Under the pieces are notes generated by a model. That model was not told the origin of the DNA. It worked only from the letters and a program-made list of their open reading frames with translations, and did not search any database. DNA of 64,000 bases from Limibacillus halophilus. Its GTDB lineage: Bacteria; Pseudomonadota; Alphaproteobacteria; Kiloniellales; CECT-8803. Below, in pieces: positions 24,147 to 33,579 of this stretch. The DNA lies in the NCBI RefSeq assembly GCF_014191775.1, contig NZ_JACHXA010000004.1:248001-312000 (forward strand), read 5' to 3'. The position numbers and the translations under genes are program-made. Within the stretch, counting starts at the first letter, position 1; the number at the start of each line of letters is the position of its first letter.

Positions 24147-25013
24147 ATGTCCAGGTACTACGCTCGAGTAGACACGGTAGGGCGCGTCATCGGATTCTAT
24201 TCAGATGATGTGCACGGCCCCCGTCGGATCAAAATTGTAGACCCATCGTTCAATAAAGCGACGACGCCGGAGGGTGATTGGCCGGTGGTTACGGTAATTG
24301 ACCATGGATTTGATCCTCGCCCCCAACCGAAAGGTGATTGGCCAACGGTTCAAGCACCTAATCCCGGGTATGAATCCAACCAGCCAGTTGGTCCGCAGAA
24401 TCAGAAAACAATCCTCATAGCCGACCCGAACTTCGAACCCCCAACCGTCATCGTGCGGGATGAAACTTTTGAACCTCCATACATTGAGATCAGCAATCCT
24501 GAAACGAAGATTCCTGCTGAGGCTTTCGAAATCAGCGTATCGACTTGGCAAGCCTGGCTCGCCGATACCGCTAACCAAGTTTGGGACTTCAGTCTCAATG
24601 CCGGGTCAGGAGATCTAGTTCCGCGTGAGATTCCGTTGGAGGAGCGGCGCAACACTAAAATCGTAGCCATTCATGCTTTGCGGGAGGCAAAGACAAAGCC
24701 AGGTACGATCTCGATCGATGTAGGTTCAGGCCGTTCAATTCCTGTCGATGTTCGCGGGGAACGTGACTTCCGAAATATTCTAGGGTTGGTCACAGCGGCT
24801 CAAAACGGTGCTGGTCCATTCCAGTTTCGTGATGCGATGGACCATGTTCACACCATCGATACCGGGGAAATGGTGCGGCTCGGGCTTGCGGTGCAACGTC
24901 ATGTTTCGGCTGTTTATGAAGCATCCTGGCGGCATAAAGACAATCTTGCCGCTCTGGATGACATTGCATCGATCGACGCCTATGACATCGAGCCCGGTTG
25001 GCCCATTCCCTAA
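24147..25013 (+). CDS. DUF4376-type tail-fibre-associated protein
   Basis: The 288-residue protein has a repetitive N-terminal third with Asp-Pro/Phe units (VDPSF, IDHGFDP, IADPNFEPP, RDETFEPP) and two GDWP copies (43-46 and 63-66). The C-terminal half (about 165-280, with SIDVGSGRSIPVDVRGERDF) resembles DUF4376, often found in fibre-assembly chaperones or fibre-associated proteins. Strong GAGGAGG site. It follows the fibre gene by 9 bases and is closed by a terminator. Confidence 0.72.
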   Translation: MSRYYARVDTVGRVIGFYSDDVHGPRRIKIVDPSFNKATTPEGDWPVVTVIDHGFDPRPQPKGDWPTVQAPNPGYESNQPVGPQNQKTILIADPNFEPPTVIVRDETFEPPYIEISNPETKIPAEAFEISVSTWQAWLADTANQVWDFSLNAGSGDLVPREIPLEERRNTKIVAIHALREAKTKPGTISIDVGSGRSIPVDVRGERDFRNILGLVTAAQNGAGPFQFRDAMDHVHTIDTGEMVRLGLAVQRHVSAVYEASWRHKDNLAALDDIASIDAYDIEPGWPIP

Positions 25014-25048
25014 ATGCTCAAACATCGGCCGCCTAAACCGACCAAAGC

Positions 25049-25076
25049 ATGCCGCTAATCCAGAGCGGCATTTTTT
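25049..25076 (+). terminator. Rho-independent terminator before the lysis cassette
   Basis: ATGCCGCT (25049-25056) and AGCGGCAT (25064-25071) form an 8-bp stem with a 7-base loop, followed by T through 25076. Confidence 0.9.
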
Positions 25077-25089
25077 ATGGAGATTTTCT

Positions 25090-25401
25090 ATGAAACCACC
25101 GCAGCTTGAGGCACCAAGCGGCACGACGCAGCGATCAAACTTTGAGCGACACGCTCAGACACTGCTGGCTTCGATCCTGGTAGGCCTGGTCGGATGGGTC
25201 GGCCTTACTGTAACCCAGGGACGAGAGGAAACAATTCGCCTACAGGAGCGGGTCGAATACCTAGCCGAACAACTGGGGGAGTTGAGAAATAAGCTGGAGC
25301 AGGGTGTTTCGCGCACTGAACTATCCGCCCTTCGACAGAACCTAGCCGATCATGAAACGCGACTTCGCAGTTTGGAGCAAAGGGGGACGTCTGTTGATTG
25401 A
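25090..25401 (+). CDS. Single-span membrane coiled-coil protein of the lysis cassette
   Basis: The 103-residue protein has a polar N-terminus, one transmembrane helix (about residues 21-40, TLLASILVGLVGWVGLTV) and a long C-terminal coiled coil with heptads through LAEQLGELRNKLEQ and LADHETRLRSLEQ. Position before the endolysin suggests a holin accessory, antiholin or i-spanin-like role; no lipobox-containing partner was seen. Its end overlaps the endolysin start. Confidence 0.65.
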   Translation: MKPPQLEAPSGTTQRSNFERHAQTLLASILVGLVGWVGLTVTQGREETIRLQERVEYLAEQLGELRNKLEQGVSRTELSALRQNLADHETRLRSLEQRGTSVD

Positions 25402-25834
25402 TCTAACATCCTGGATTGATGCAGACCCAATCGAATGGCGATGGCCTCATTTTTCACCTCGGGAACTGGCCGAGCGTTCCTCAAAATGGGAAGAGGGACG
25501 AAGCCCTCTAAGGATTAACGAGAATTTCTTGGATCGCCTGGAAGCCTTAAGAATGGCCTTCGGCAGGCCCCTAATCGTGACTTCCGGTTACCGCAGCCCG
25601 GAACACAACAAGCGGGTTTCCAGCACCGGAAATAGTGGGCCGCACACATCAGGGCGCGCTGTCGATGTCCACATTTATGGGAGTGCGGCCTTTGACTTGC
25701 TGGATGCGTCTTTAGCCCATGGCTTTACCGGTATAGGCCTCCAACAAAAGGGACCTGTGTCGAGCAGATTCATTCACCTAGATGACCTACCAGGCAATGA
25801 CACACGCAAACGGCCTTGGATTTGGAGCTACTAG
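25394..25834 (+). CDS. Endolysin, peptidase M15A family
   Basis: A zinc peptidase of about 146 residues that should cut peptidoglycan peptide bridges at lysis. The zinc triad is H84 (GPHTSGRAVD), D91 and H128 (RFIHLD); SGYRSPEHNKRV (64-75) is the other family hallmark. There is no signal peptide, so release depends on a holin. The TTG at 25394 is preferred: AAGGGGGA lies about 6 bases before it and it overlaps the previous stop. An upstream ATG at 25352 would add 14 residues within the previous gene. Confidence 0.88.
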   Translation: MIDLTSWIDADPIEWRWPHFSPRELAERSSKWEEGRSPLRINENFLDRLEALRMAFGRPLIVTSGYRSPEHNKRVSSTGNSGPHTSGRAVDVHIYGSAAFDLLDASLAHGFTGIGLQQKGPVSSRFIHLDDLPGNDTRKRPWIWSY

Positions 25835-25853
25835 AAAAGGACTAGAGGAAGAA

Positions 25854-26282
25854 ATGATACCAGCGCTACTCGTAGGCCCCCTCGCAAAACTAGCTGGCGA
25901 CTTAATTGATAACCTATTTGAAACCGAAGAAGAAAAAGCCGCAGCTCATGTAAAACTAATTCAGTTGGATCAAAAAGGCCGGTTACAGGATATGCAGATT
26001 CAGTTATCCGCGATTTTGGCCGAAGCAAGAAGTGATGACCCCTGGACCAGCCGAGCACGGCCAACGTTCCTCTACCTCATGTATGCTGTGCTTGTGTTCC
26101 TGATCTTTTTTGGCGCGCCATTGAGTGTGTTCTATCCGGAAGAGGTTACGGCTGCAGCCAAGGCGGTTTCAGAACTGCTCAATGCCATTCCTGAGCCGGT
26201 GTGGTGGCTTTTTGGAACAGGTTACCTTGGATACACCAGTGCACGAACCTTAGATAAATGGAAACGGCCAACGCCCAAATGA
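25854..26282 (+). CDS. Holin (3TM phage holin family-like)
   Basis: The ATG at 25854 with GAGGAAG before it gives 142 residues. A short hydrophobic start (PALLVGPLAKLAGDLI), a charged helical linker, the conserved DDPWTSRARPTFLYLMY segment (about 61-77) and two transmembrane helices (about 70-90 and 110-130, with PVWWLFGTGYLGYT) match the 3TM holins of alphaproteobacterial phages. It would permeabilise the inner membrane and free the endolysin. It is the last island gene. Confidence 0.85.
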   Translation: MIPALLVGPLAKLAGDLIDNLFETEEEKAAAHVKLIQLDQKGRLQDMQIQLSAILAEARSDDPWTSRARPTFLYLMYAVLVFLIFFGAPLSVFYPEEVTAAAKAVSELLNAIPEPVWWLFGTGYLGYTSARTLDKWKRPTPK

Positions 26283-26572
26283 GGAAGGGTTCAGGCACCA
26301 AACTCCGGTAATCCAATCACGCATGCGCGCATCGGTCTCTATTATACTCCCGAAAATCTTGGTGTTACTTTTGAGGAGCTACCGAAAGGTCATCGAATCA
26401 AGAACAGTTTGGTTTCAAAATAGTTAATAAAATATTAATTTTTGGAAAAATCTTAACAAAACTGTTAAGGCTTTAGTAATAAGTCTTAATCTTATCTAAA
26501 ACTATTTGTACAATCTTATTTTTTCTCTTAACCTACGATTAACAACAACCCGTACCGGGAGTATTCTGGGCA
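26283..26572 (+). promoter_or_regulatory. AT-rich region between the island and rpfF
   Basis: No gene is evident in these 290 bases. From about 26401 the DNA is very AT-rich with short inverted repeats: TTAATA/TATTAA (26424-26438) and CTTAAC/GTTAAG (26452-26469). TACAAT at 26509-26514 is a possible -10 box for rpfF. The right boundary of the island falls somewhere here. No clear att repeat was found. Confidence 0.4.
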
Positions 26573-27541
26573 ATGGAAGCACCCGCTGAAAAGCATCATG
26601 GGTTCAAACGTGAGTTGCGAGAAGAACCTCGAATAGTATCCGATCAGGCAACTCAGAGGATTGAATCGGCAAAAGCTTGGCCTCGGATGATTGGCTGGCT
26701 TGCCAAGACCAAGGATTACGAACAGGTTGAAGTCGATTTGGACGAAGAGAGTCAAATCCTCTGGTGTTATATGTCACCTAAGGGTCGCCCGAGCGTTACG
26801 CCCGGCTTAGCCAATGAAGCAAGACAACTGCAAGAAGGCATTCGCCACTGTTATCAACGCGGCGACGCTTCCTCCATTCCGTTCAAGTACATGGTTTGGG
26901 GATCAAGCGTACCGGGTGTGTTCAACTTGGGTGGTGACTTGAAGCTTTTCGCACAGTTGATTCGAGAGGGTCGAAGAGGCGATCTCCTTGCTTACGCAAC
27001 AAACTGCGTAGATGTGGTTTATGCGAATGCGGTGAATCTCGAACTTCCTGTCATTACGATTTCCCTCATTCAGGGAGACGCATTGGGTGGTGGGTTCGAA
27101 GCAGCAATCTCTGGCAACGTTGTCATTGCGGAAAAGAGTGCAAAGTTTGGTCTTCCGGAAGTCTTGTTTAATCTTTTCCCTGGAATGGGCGCCTACAGCC
27201 TAATTTCCAGGCGGATTGGACCAGCGCAAGCTGAGCGCATGATCTTCAGCGGTAAGGTTTACAGTGCAGAAGAGCTTTATGAACTGGGCCTTGTCGACAT
27301 GATCGTTGAGGATGGAACAGGGCAAACGGCCGTAATGGACTACGTGAGCCGTAACGTTCGTCGGCACAATGCAAATATTGCGGTCTACCGCGCACGCCAA
27401 CGGATCAATCCCTTATCCTATGAAGAACTCTATGAGATCACAGTGGACTGGGTCGACGCTGCACTTACGTTGACCGACTCAGACCTTCGCCGTATGGAGC
27501 GCTTGGCAGGAGCCCAAGACAAACGCCGCCTCGGCAGATGA
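26573..27541 (+). CDS. rpfF: RpfF-type DSF synthase (crotonase fold)
   Basis: The 322-residue crotonase-family enzyme makes cis-2-unsaturated fatty acid signals (DSF) from acyl-ACP by combined dehydratase and thioesterase activity. It carries the RpfF pattern rather than that of plain enoyl-CoA hydratase: VPGVFNLGGDLKLFAQLIREG, the catalytic Glu176 in GGGFEAA and Glu196 in GLPEVLFNLFPGMGAYS. The 20-residue spacing equals that of E141/E161 in Xanthomonas RpfF. The N-terminus is about 35 residues longer than typical. It converges on an rpfC-type sensor kinase and shares a bidirectional terminator with it. Confidence 0.9.
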   Translation: MEAPAEKHHGFKRELREEPRIVSDQATQRIESAKAWPRMIGWLAKTKDYEQVEVDLDEESQILWCYMSPKGRPSVTPGLANEARQLQEGIRHCYQRGDASSIPFKYMVWGSSVPGVFNLGGDLKLFAQLIREGRRGDLLAYATNCVDVVYANAVNLELPVITISLIQGDALGGGFEAAISGNVVIAEKSAKFGLPEVLFNLFPGMGAYSLISRRIGPAQAERMIFSGKVYSAEELYELGLVDMIVEDGTGQTAVMDYVSRNVRRHNANIAVYRARQRINPLSYEELYEITVDWVDAALTLTDSDLRRMERLAGAQDKRRLGR

Positions 27542-27561
27542 GGGCATAAAGGATAACCGTT

Positions 27562-27591
27562 AAAAAGGGCCGCATGCAGCGGCCCTTTTTT
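27562..27591. terminator. Bidirectional terminator between rpfF and the rpfC-type gene
   Basis: AAAAAGGGCCGC (27562-27573) pairs with GCGGCCCTTTTTT around ATGCA. T runs occur on both strands, serving both convergent genes. Confidence 0.9.
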
Positions 27592-30325
27592 AATCCTCAA
27601 ACCGCTCTACGAAAGCTTGAATTTCCGCTCGTGCAGCTTGGAAATCTAGGGATATTTGCTCGGCTAGCCCAACACAACGTGATTCAAACTGTCGTGGTGT
27701 CAGGCGCCGAATATCCTCGAGGCGCTTCGTAAGTGTGATAGCGCCGACGCTGCGCGCCGTTTCGTGCAAATGCCCCGTCAATTCCATGAACTTTTTGTAC
27801 TGCTGACTTTGGGCTGCAAGCTTGATACGGGTCACCAGACGTTTCCCATCAGCATCAAATGCATCAGACAACTCAATCACCAAAGAACGGCCCTCTTCAT
27901 CGTCAACTAGGCGTTCCAGTATCTCGTTGTCTAGTACAGGCAACTCTTCGCGCCCATTGAATCGCGGATGCGTTACAATCTTACCGGTTAGCATTTCCGG
28001 CGCACCCAGTGGTCGCTCCTCGCCATCCTCGGGCAAGGCATACTCTTCTATTGCTCTGACAAGCCGAGAAGGCTCAATGGGCTTAGTGAGACACGCATTC
28101 ATCCCAGCTTCCAACGCCGCATTCCGCGCCTCTGACGTAGCATCAGCGGTGATTCCCAAAATCGGAATTTGACGGCCGCCCAATCGTTCCATTCGGAGCA
28201 TCTTAGCCGCTTCAATCCCGCTCATCCCGGGCATATGCATATCCATGAGAATGATATCAAACTTACTGTTATCGACTGCCTCAAGGGCCTCTTCACCATT
28301 GCCTACCAATGTCGTTTTGAAGCCAGCCCGCTCCAACGTCATACCAATTACCCGTTGGTTGATGGGGTTATCTTCGGCAACCAGAATCGAAAGTTGCCGC
28401 CTTGGAGCGTCGGCGACAGGCTGCTTGACCGTAGGAGATATGCCACTTGTGCCGTTGTTCTTTGAACCAGTGGCTTGTTGATTAGAAGTTTGGTTCTGTC
28501 CCACGTTCGCAATCGAAGCGGTAGCGGTTCTTTGACCCAACTGCGCCTGTTCAACCGCACCCGTGGGTTCCAAGAAGGCTTCCGTCTTGCGGTCTGCACT
28601 CAGGCCCGCATGAATCGCATTCCTCAGGATGATTCTGTCTTCCGGGGTCGCGATCACCGCAATAAACTGACGCTTGACGGCAAGAGAGCGCAAGCTATCC
28701 ATCTCCCTTGCAATCAAGACCTTTGGCACGCTGACTCCTACTGCACGTCCCGCAGCTATTGCTGATACAGCGTTACCCGGCATCTTCCGAGCATCAAGGA
28801 CCAATACCTGCGGGAGTCGATTATCGCCAGCCCAACCTTCTGATAGGTGCTCTGCAGCAACCTTCGGATCCTGACATTGTGTTACGGCCAACCCAAGAGA
28901 CCGTAACTGTGTTGCTAAGCCGGAAGTCGCCCGAGAGAAGGATAGCAGGACCGCATGACCACGCAGGGTCAAATCAGCGTCTTCCTCTTCGATCCCGGAT
29001 AGTTCGAACGGCAACTCGAACCAGAAGGTACTGCCCTTGCCGACAACACTATCGACGCCGATTTCGCCGCCCATCAGTTCGACAAGCTGGCGAGAAATTG
29101 CCAATCCTAAACCTGTGCCGCCGTAGCGGCGCGTGGTTGTATCATCTGCTTGCGTGAAGGTTTCAAAAATTCGACTGCGCGCTTCCGGTGGCAAGCCAAT
29201 GCCGGTATCGGAAACCTCGAAGCGCAAATGCACCCGCTTATCATTACCTCCCAAAAGGCGAACCTCGGCAAGCACGCCGCCTTGGTCGGTAAACTTTATC
29301 GCGTTGGACGACAAATTGATGAGGATCTGACGCAGGTACTGCGCATCACCGCGTAACGCAAAGGGAATACGGGGGTCTATATGAACTTCAAAGAAAATAC
29401 CCTTGCTGCGCGCTTGATTGTCGATGATCTCATACACTGCGTTAAACACGCTGTGCAGGTCGATGTTCTCAACGTTTACCGAAGCTTTCGCCGATTCAAT
29501 CCGGGAGATGTCCAGAATATCGTCAATAAGTGCAAGCAACGATTGTCCTGCCGTTGTGACAGAACGGACCATCTCTTTTTGTTCCTGGTCCAGATTAGTA
29601 CTACGCAACAACTCGCTCATGCCAATGATAGCATTTAGCGGTGTTCGTAGTTCGTGGCTCGTGTTTGCCAGAAATCGGCTCTTGGCACGGCTAGCTTCTT
29701 CTGCTTGTGCTTTCGCGCGACGTAACTTCGCCATCAAGGTGGACGCGTAAGCCGGCAATATAATCAGCGCCAACCATAGTCCGGCAGCCAACTCTGGTTG
29801 CGCCAACCAGTAATCCGACATGCCGATGACAAAGGAGAAACCAACCAGGCTGCTAATTGTCGAAACCAGCAGATACTGCTCGCCGTACCTAAAACCATTT
29901 CCAAAGGCGACCCAAAGATAAATTGGGTACCAAAAAGCTGTAAAAGCGCCACCCGTAATCAGAAATGCGGTCAGTGACACCATGTCGCTAACCATGCCGC
30001 AGTAACGCCGAACCGGGGAGGGGGCAGGCTTCCAAACAATGTGTGCGAAAATGGCGATCGTTACGACCATGCCTGTGCTGGCAATGATCATCGGGTATCG
30101 CACTTCGGGGACGTAAGGCGGAGACATTCCAAGGGCCAGCACGATGCCGCCGCAGTAGGCAATCGTCACAAAGCCAAACACAACACGAATCAGCGCTTGC
30201 TCGTGCTCGCTGTCAGCACGATTGCTTAGCCGCTTAACCAGCCAACTGATTAGCCCATCATGAAACGGGTCGCTTGACGGCATAATGCGCTCGGCGGTCT
30301 CCAACTCTATATCTTGGCGTGCCAT
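27590..30325 (-). CDS. rpfC: RpfC-type hybrid sensor histidine kinase
   Basis: The 911-residue kinase has about five transmembrane helices in residues 45-200 in the RpfC style, a HisKA domain with H224 ([10 protein letters not shown]), an HATPase domain ([18 protein letters not shown] near 405), a receiver domain (about 645-765, [10 protein letters not shown] and phospho-Asp in LMDMHMPG) and a C-terminal HPt-like domain with [11 protein letters not shown]. RpfC senses DSF and passes phosphate to the c-di-GMP phosphodiesterase RpfG, and represses RpfF directly. A degenerate receiver-like segment lies between 450 and 590. No rpfG is in the window. Adjacent convergent rpfF supports the call. Confidence 0.85.
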   Translation of the reverse strand: MARQDIELETAERIMPSSDPFHDGLISWLVKRLSNRADSEHEQALIRVVFGFVTIAYCGGIVLALGMSPPYVPEVRYPMIIASTGMVVTIAIFAHIVWKPAPSPVRRYCGMVSDMVSLTAFLITGGAFTAFWYPIYLWVAFGNGFRYGEQYLLVSTISSLVGFSFVIGMSDYWLAQPELAAGLWLALIILPAYASTLMAKLRRAKAQAEEASRAKSRFLANTSHELRTPLNAIIGMSELLRSTNLDQEQKEMVRSVTTAGQSLLALIDDILDISRIESAKASVNVENIDLHSVFNAVYEIIDNQARSKGIFFEVHIDPRIPFALRGDAQYLRQILINLSSNAIKFTDQGGVLAEVRLLGGNDKRVHLRFEVSDTGIGLPPEARSRIFETFTQADDTTTRRYGGTGLGLAISRQLVELMGGEIGVDSVVGKGSTFWFELPFELSGIEEEDADLTLRGHAVLLSFSRATSGLATQLRSLGLAVTQCQDPKVAAEHLSEGWAGDNRLPQVLVLDARKMPGNAVSAIAAGRAVGVSVPKVLIAREMDSLRSLAVKRQFIAVIATPEDRIILRNAIHAGLSADRKTEAFLEPTGAVEQAQLGQRTATASIANVGQNQTSNQQATGSKNNGTSGISPTVKQPVADAPRRQLSILVAEDNPINQRVIGMTLERAGFKTTLVGNGEEALEAVDNSKFDIILMDMHMPGMSGIEAAKMLRMERLGGRQIPILGITADATSEARNAALEAGMNACLTKPIEPSRLVRAIEEYALPEDGEERPLGAPEMLTGKIVTHPRFNGREELPVLDNEILERLVDDEEGRSLVIELSDAFDADGKRLVTRIKLAAQSQQYKKFMELTGHLHETARSVGAITLTKRLEDIRRLTPRQFESRCVGLAEQISLDFQAARAEIQAFVERFED

Positions 30326-30536
30326 TCGCCGATGGCTTTACCACTATGTATATAGACCATACTTGGTCTTAAGATCGTGTTACAAAGCGATGATTTATTG
30401 CCTCGTAATCACCCGCGATCTTGGGCTGTTGCAAAGAGTCGTGTAAAGTATCTTTCAACATATAGCGAGTGCTTCGCCGATCTTTGCTCTATATAGTGAT
30501 TGTGATAACTAATGCTGGCTAGCGTCGGCAGCGTTC

Positions 30537-32150
30537 TCAGTGAGATTCATCGAGCAGCCTTGTTAGCTCTTTTTGCAAACTGAGGCGGTCAATCGGTTTT
30601 TCGAACATAGCGCGAATTCCCACCGATTTCCATATTGAGGGGAAGGTGACGGCCATATCTCCGGTTACAAGGACTATGTAGATAGATTGGTCGATGCTTT
30701 GTATCTGCGCCGCGATTTCAAGGCCGCTTGAATCCGGTAAGTTCTGATCAAGCAATAACACGTCGTAGTGCTTAGTTTTTATTTTTCTAAGACCGTCTTT
30801 ACCAGTTGATGCAAAGTCGATTTGTGCGACGAGTTGTTTCGCAATGAAGCCGTAAACGCGCCTAGTGAAGGGATCGTCATCAACAACAAGAATTTTTCGG
30901 GTTTTTACATGGGGCCGGGTTTTCAAAACGAATAACTTTTTGCTAGTGCCCCCATCACCTTCAATTTCCGTAGCCTTCTTCGATAGGGGTAGGTCGATCT
31001 GGAACGCGGTGCCTTGACCAAGCATACTATCTACCTTCAGTTCACCGCCCATGATCGCTATAGTTTCTCGGCAAAGCGCGAGCCCGAGACCATGCCCCGC
31101 CCGGTGCTGACAGTGGTGTTCTTTAGCCTGTACATACCGCTCGAACACCGCGTTTTGCGACCTATGAGAAATTCCAATCCCGGAATCTCTCACGTTAAAG
31201 CGAAGAATAGGTTCATGACACCTACCGCGCGCTCCAGTCTTCTTCAGGCTAACGGTTAAGGATACCGAACCGTGGTCGGTGAATTTGACGGCATTGGAGA
31301 TAAGGTTAATCAAGATCTGATCAAGCTTTGCACCATCACCGAACCAAATTTTGGGAACCTCAGGCGCAATGTAGGAGACAAAGTTTAGCCCTTTCTCCAA
31401 CGACAGCGCATGGCCAACATCTGTAATATCCTTTAGCCGTGAACGTAGATCGTCATTAGTTCGATCTATTGTCAGGCTCGAGTTCGAAAGGCGATCTCCA
31501 TCAAGTACCTGATCCGCACAGGTTCTAAGAACCCTGCAGGAAGCCTTTAATAATCGCAGAAGTTGCCTTTGTTCATCGCTGATTTCTGTCGCTTGCAAAA
31601 CCTCGACAGTGCTGATTATGCCGCCGAGGGGCGCCTTAAGGTCATGAGATGCAGTGACAATTTGTTCTTGTGCCACTGATGACCGTGGGACAGGCATTTT
31701 GTCACCTGAGTCCCGTTCCGCCCGCGCCTTTATCCAGAATAAGCGTGAAGACCAAAGTAACCAGGGTACAAGTACCAAGCCAAACACTGGCGAGAGAAGG
31801 GGTATAAAAAGCGTAGTTGAGGTGTCTAGAAATAAGGCCGCCGCTTGCCGAAACCTACCATCGCTTGGACGACAAACGAGATGGAGGAACACGGACTGAG
31901 CACCAAGGTGAAAGCCGAATGCTATCGAAGTAAAGGCGCTGAGCGCTAGTGGATCGCCTTTGAAAGCCGTCTCGAAATGTTGCGATGAAACAACGAAGAA
32001 AAAGCTCAGGACAATACGAACGAGCGCGTCATGATAATCATCACGATTATCACGCCGCAGTCTTCCAAACGTCTCGCCAAGGACGAGGCCAATTGATCTG
32101 CTTACGGTTGTATTAACCATAACGACCTGAGGTGAGCTTGTCTCTTGCAC
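30537..32150 (-). CDS. Second hybrid sensor kinase with an RpfC-like membrane input
   Basis: The 537-residue protein has four or so transmembrane helices (about 42-135), HisKA with H159 (TASHDLKAPLGG), HATPase (GHGLGLALCRETIAIMGG) and a terminal receiver (ILVVDDDPFTRR; phospho-Asp in LLLDQNLPDSSG). It lacks an HPt domain. The start of the membrane part, DALVRIVLSFFFV, resembles [12 protein letters not shown] of the neighbouring RpfC-type kinase, suggesting a divergent paralogue of the input domain. It lies upstream of the rpfC-type gene on the same strand, 211 bases apart. The ligand is unknown. The start among several Met codons is uncertain. Confidence 0.8.
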   Translation of the reverse strand: MQETSSPQVVMVNTTVSRSIGLVLGETFGRLRRDNRDDYHDALVRIVLSFFFVVSSQHFETAFKGDPLALSAFTSIAFGFHLGAQSVFLHLVCRPSDGRFRQAAALFLDTSTTLFIPLLSPVFGLVLVPWLLWSSRLFWIKARAERDSGDKMPVPRSSVAQEQIVTASHDLKAPLGGIISTVEVLQATEISDEQRQLLRLLKASCRVLRTCADQVLDGDRLSNSSLTIDRTNDDLRSRLKDITDVGHALSLEKGLNFVSYIAPEVPKIWFGDGAKLDQILINLISNAVKFTDHGSVSLTVSLKKTGARGRCHEPILRFNVRDSGIGISHRSQNAVFERYVQAKEHHCQHRAGHGLGLALCRETIAIMGGELKVDSMLGQGTAFQIDLPLSKKATEIEGDGGTSKKLFVLKTRPHVKTRKILVVDDDPFTRRVYGFIAKQLVAQIDFASTGKDGLRKIKTKHYDVLLLDQNLPDSSGLEIAAQIQSIDQSIYIVLVTGDMAVTFPSIWKSVGIRAMFEKPIDRLSLQKELTRLLDESH

Positions 32151-32360
32151 CTTTGAATTGGACGGTTGGTTCCATTAGCAACGCCCCCACACCCAGCTTT
32201 TCTCGATATCTCGGTTCTTCGACAGCTCAATTTGAGCCACTCATGCCGAGATGAAACGAAAAGGGTAAAAGGCGCTACTTCACAAAACTATCGTTGAATT
32301 GCCCAATTTTGTATTTTGAATCTACTAAAAATAGCATAGTAATTATTTAGTTCGTGTTTA

Positions 32361-32639
32361 CTAGCGGTCGTTGTCCTCATTCTTAGACGACGGTATCCCG
32401 GCCACAATATCGTCATGCCCGCTTCGGTTGCTCACAAACACCAAAACCATGAGTCCGCCGCCTACGAGGAGTGTTAGAATACTACCGCCGATCAATGCGA
32501 TGAACCCGTGAGTGCTCATCTCGCCGCCGTCCATCGAGACCCAAATCCGATATGCCCCCACGACGGAAACGACAAGCAAGATGCCCAGCGTGAGAGCCAG
32601 AGCAACTGACTTAAAAGATATTCTGCGTTCTTTACTCAT
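32361..32639 (-). CDS. Small two-span membrane protein, unknown function
   Basis: The ATG at 32639 overlaps the end of gpmA by 8 bases and gives 92 residues. Two transmembrane helices (about residues 12-32 and 45-68, the latter with [18 protein letters not shown]) flank a short loop; the C-terminus is acidic. An upstream ATG at 32663 would add eight residues inside gpmA. Translational coupling to gpmA is likely. No family was recognised. Confidence 0.6.
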   Translation of the reverse strand: MSKERRISFKSVALALTLGILLVVSVVGAYRIWVSMDGGEMSTHGFIALIGGSILTLLVGGGLMVLVFVSNRSGHDDIVAGIPSSKNEDNDR

Positions 32640-33387
32640 TGTTTGCTTTGCCTTGATTGGCAACGGCTAAAGCGGCGGCTTCTATTGCCGCTGTATCCCC
32701 AAGGTATCGCTTATCCAAGACGGTCAAAGCTTCACCAAATCGGTAAACCAATGGAACCGCTGTTGGAATATTCAGGCCTGTTATCTCTTCCTCGGACATG
32801 CCGTCTAGATGTTTGACGATCGCACGGATGCTGTTTCCATGTGCGGCAACGAGTATGGTCTCTCCTGCAGTTAGGTGTGGTTCAATCTGGGCGCGCCAGT
32901 AGGGCAACACACGATCAAGAGTCATCGACAAACTTTCACCGACAGGCAGTTTCTCAATCGGTATATTCTTGTAGCGTCTATCCTTTCCAGGATGTCCGTC
33001 ATCGTTCTCTGCCATCATCGGAGGCGGTGTATCAAAACTGCGACGCCAAATCAGAACTTGATCTTCACCGTACTTAGCTGCTGTTTCAGGCTTGTTTAGT
33101 CCTTGCAATGCGCCGTAGTGACGTTCGTTAAGCTTCCAACTATGCTCAACGGGGACCCACATTTGGTCCATTTCGTCGAGTGTAATCCAAAGCGTCCTAA
33201 TGGCGCGCTTTAAGACGGAAACAAAAGCTCGATCGATCTGAATTCCTTGTTCCAACAAGAGCCTACCCGCCGCTTCGGCCTCCAAGCGCCCTAGTGGTGT
33301 GATATCCACATCAACCCAACCGGTGAATCGGTTCTCAAGGTTCCATTGGCTTTGTCCGTGGCGTAGCAGTATCAGAGTCCCAGTCAC
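32632..33387 (-). CDS. gpmA: 2,3-bisphosphoglycerate-dependent phosphoglycerate mutase
   Basis: The 251-residue enzyme interconverts 3- and 2-phosphoglycerate in glycolysis and gluconeogenesis. It has the phosphohistidine motif [20 protein letters not shown] near the N-terminus, the conserved [14 protein letters not shown] segment and the second histidine in [17 protein letters not shown]. The length fits the family. GTG start with GGGAGG nine bases upstream. It is divergent from the hydrolase at 33580. Confidence 0.95.
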   Translation of the reverse strand: MTGTLILLRHGQSQWNLENRFTGWVDVDITPLGRLEAEAAGRLLLEQGIQIDRAFVSVLKRAIRTLWITLDEMDQMWVPVEHSWKLNERHYGALQGLNKPETAAKYGEDQVLIWRRSFDTPPPMMAENDDGHPGKDRRYKNIPIEKLPVGESLSMTLDRVLPYWRAQIEPHLTAGETILVAAHGNSIRAIVKHLDGMSEEEITGLNIPTAVPLVYRFGEALTVLDKRYLGDTAAIEAAALAVANQGKANNE

Positions 33388-33579
33388 TAAGTGAGCCTCC
33401 CAGTATGATCAAGGAAATCCTTATGGAACATGGTCGGACCCGCATTTCAAGCGCCCATTGGTCGCAGATGCTGTTAGCCTCCAATAAAACCGGCGTCACA
33501 ACGCTTCATTTGACGTGTGGCGACAATTCTATGCGACGATTTCAGTTAACCCGTCTTCGTAGCGGTGAGAGCAAATCTG

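Larger units (their letters stand above)
5649..26282. mobile_element. Podovirus-type prophage-like island without integrase or replication genes
   Basis: About 20.6 kb holding a repressor, packaging genes, a complete T7-like head-tail gene order and a lysis cassette, with all frames open. No integrase, recombinase, excisionase, primase, helicase, DNA or RNA polymerase is present. No flanking direct repeat or tRNA att site was noticed; the tRNA at 130-170 is 5.5 kb away behind host genes. The boundaries given are those of the first and last phage-like genes. It may be a decayed prophage that lost its early region, a satellite, or a domesticated particle such as a gene transfer agent. Confidence 0.85.

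Noticed and set aside
22155-26282. A diversity-generating retroelement as in podophage BPP-1
   Set aside because: No reverse transcriptase and no template/variable repeat pair were found near the fibre.
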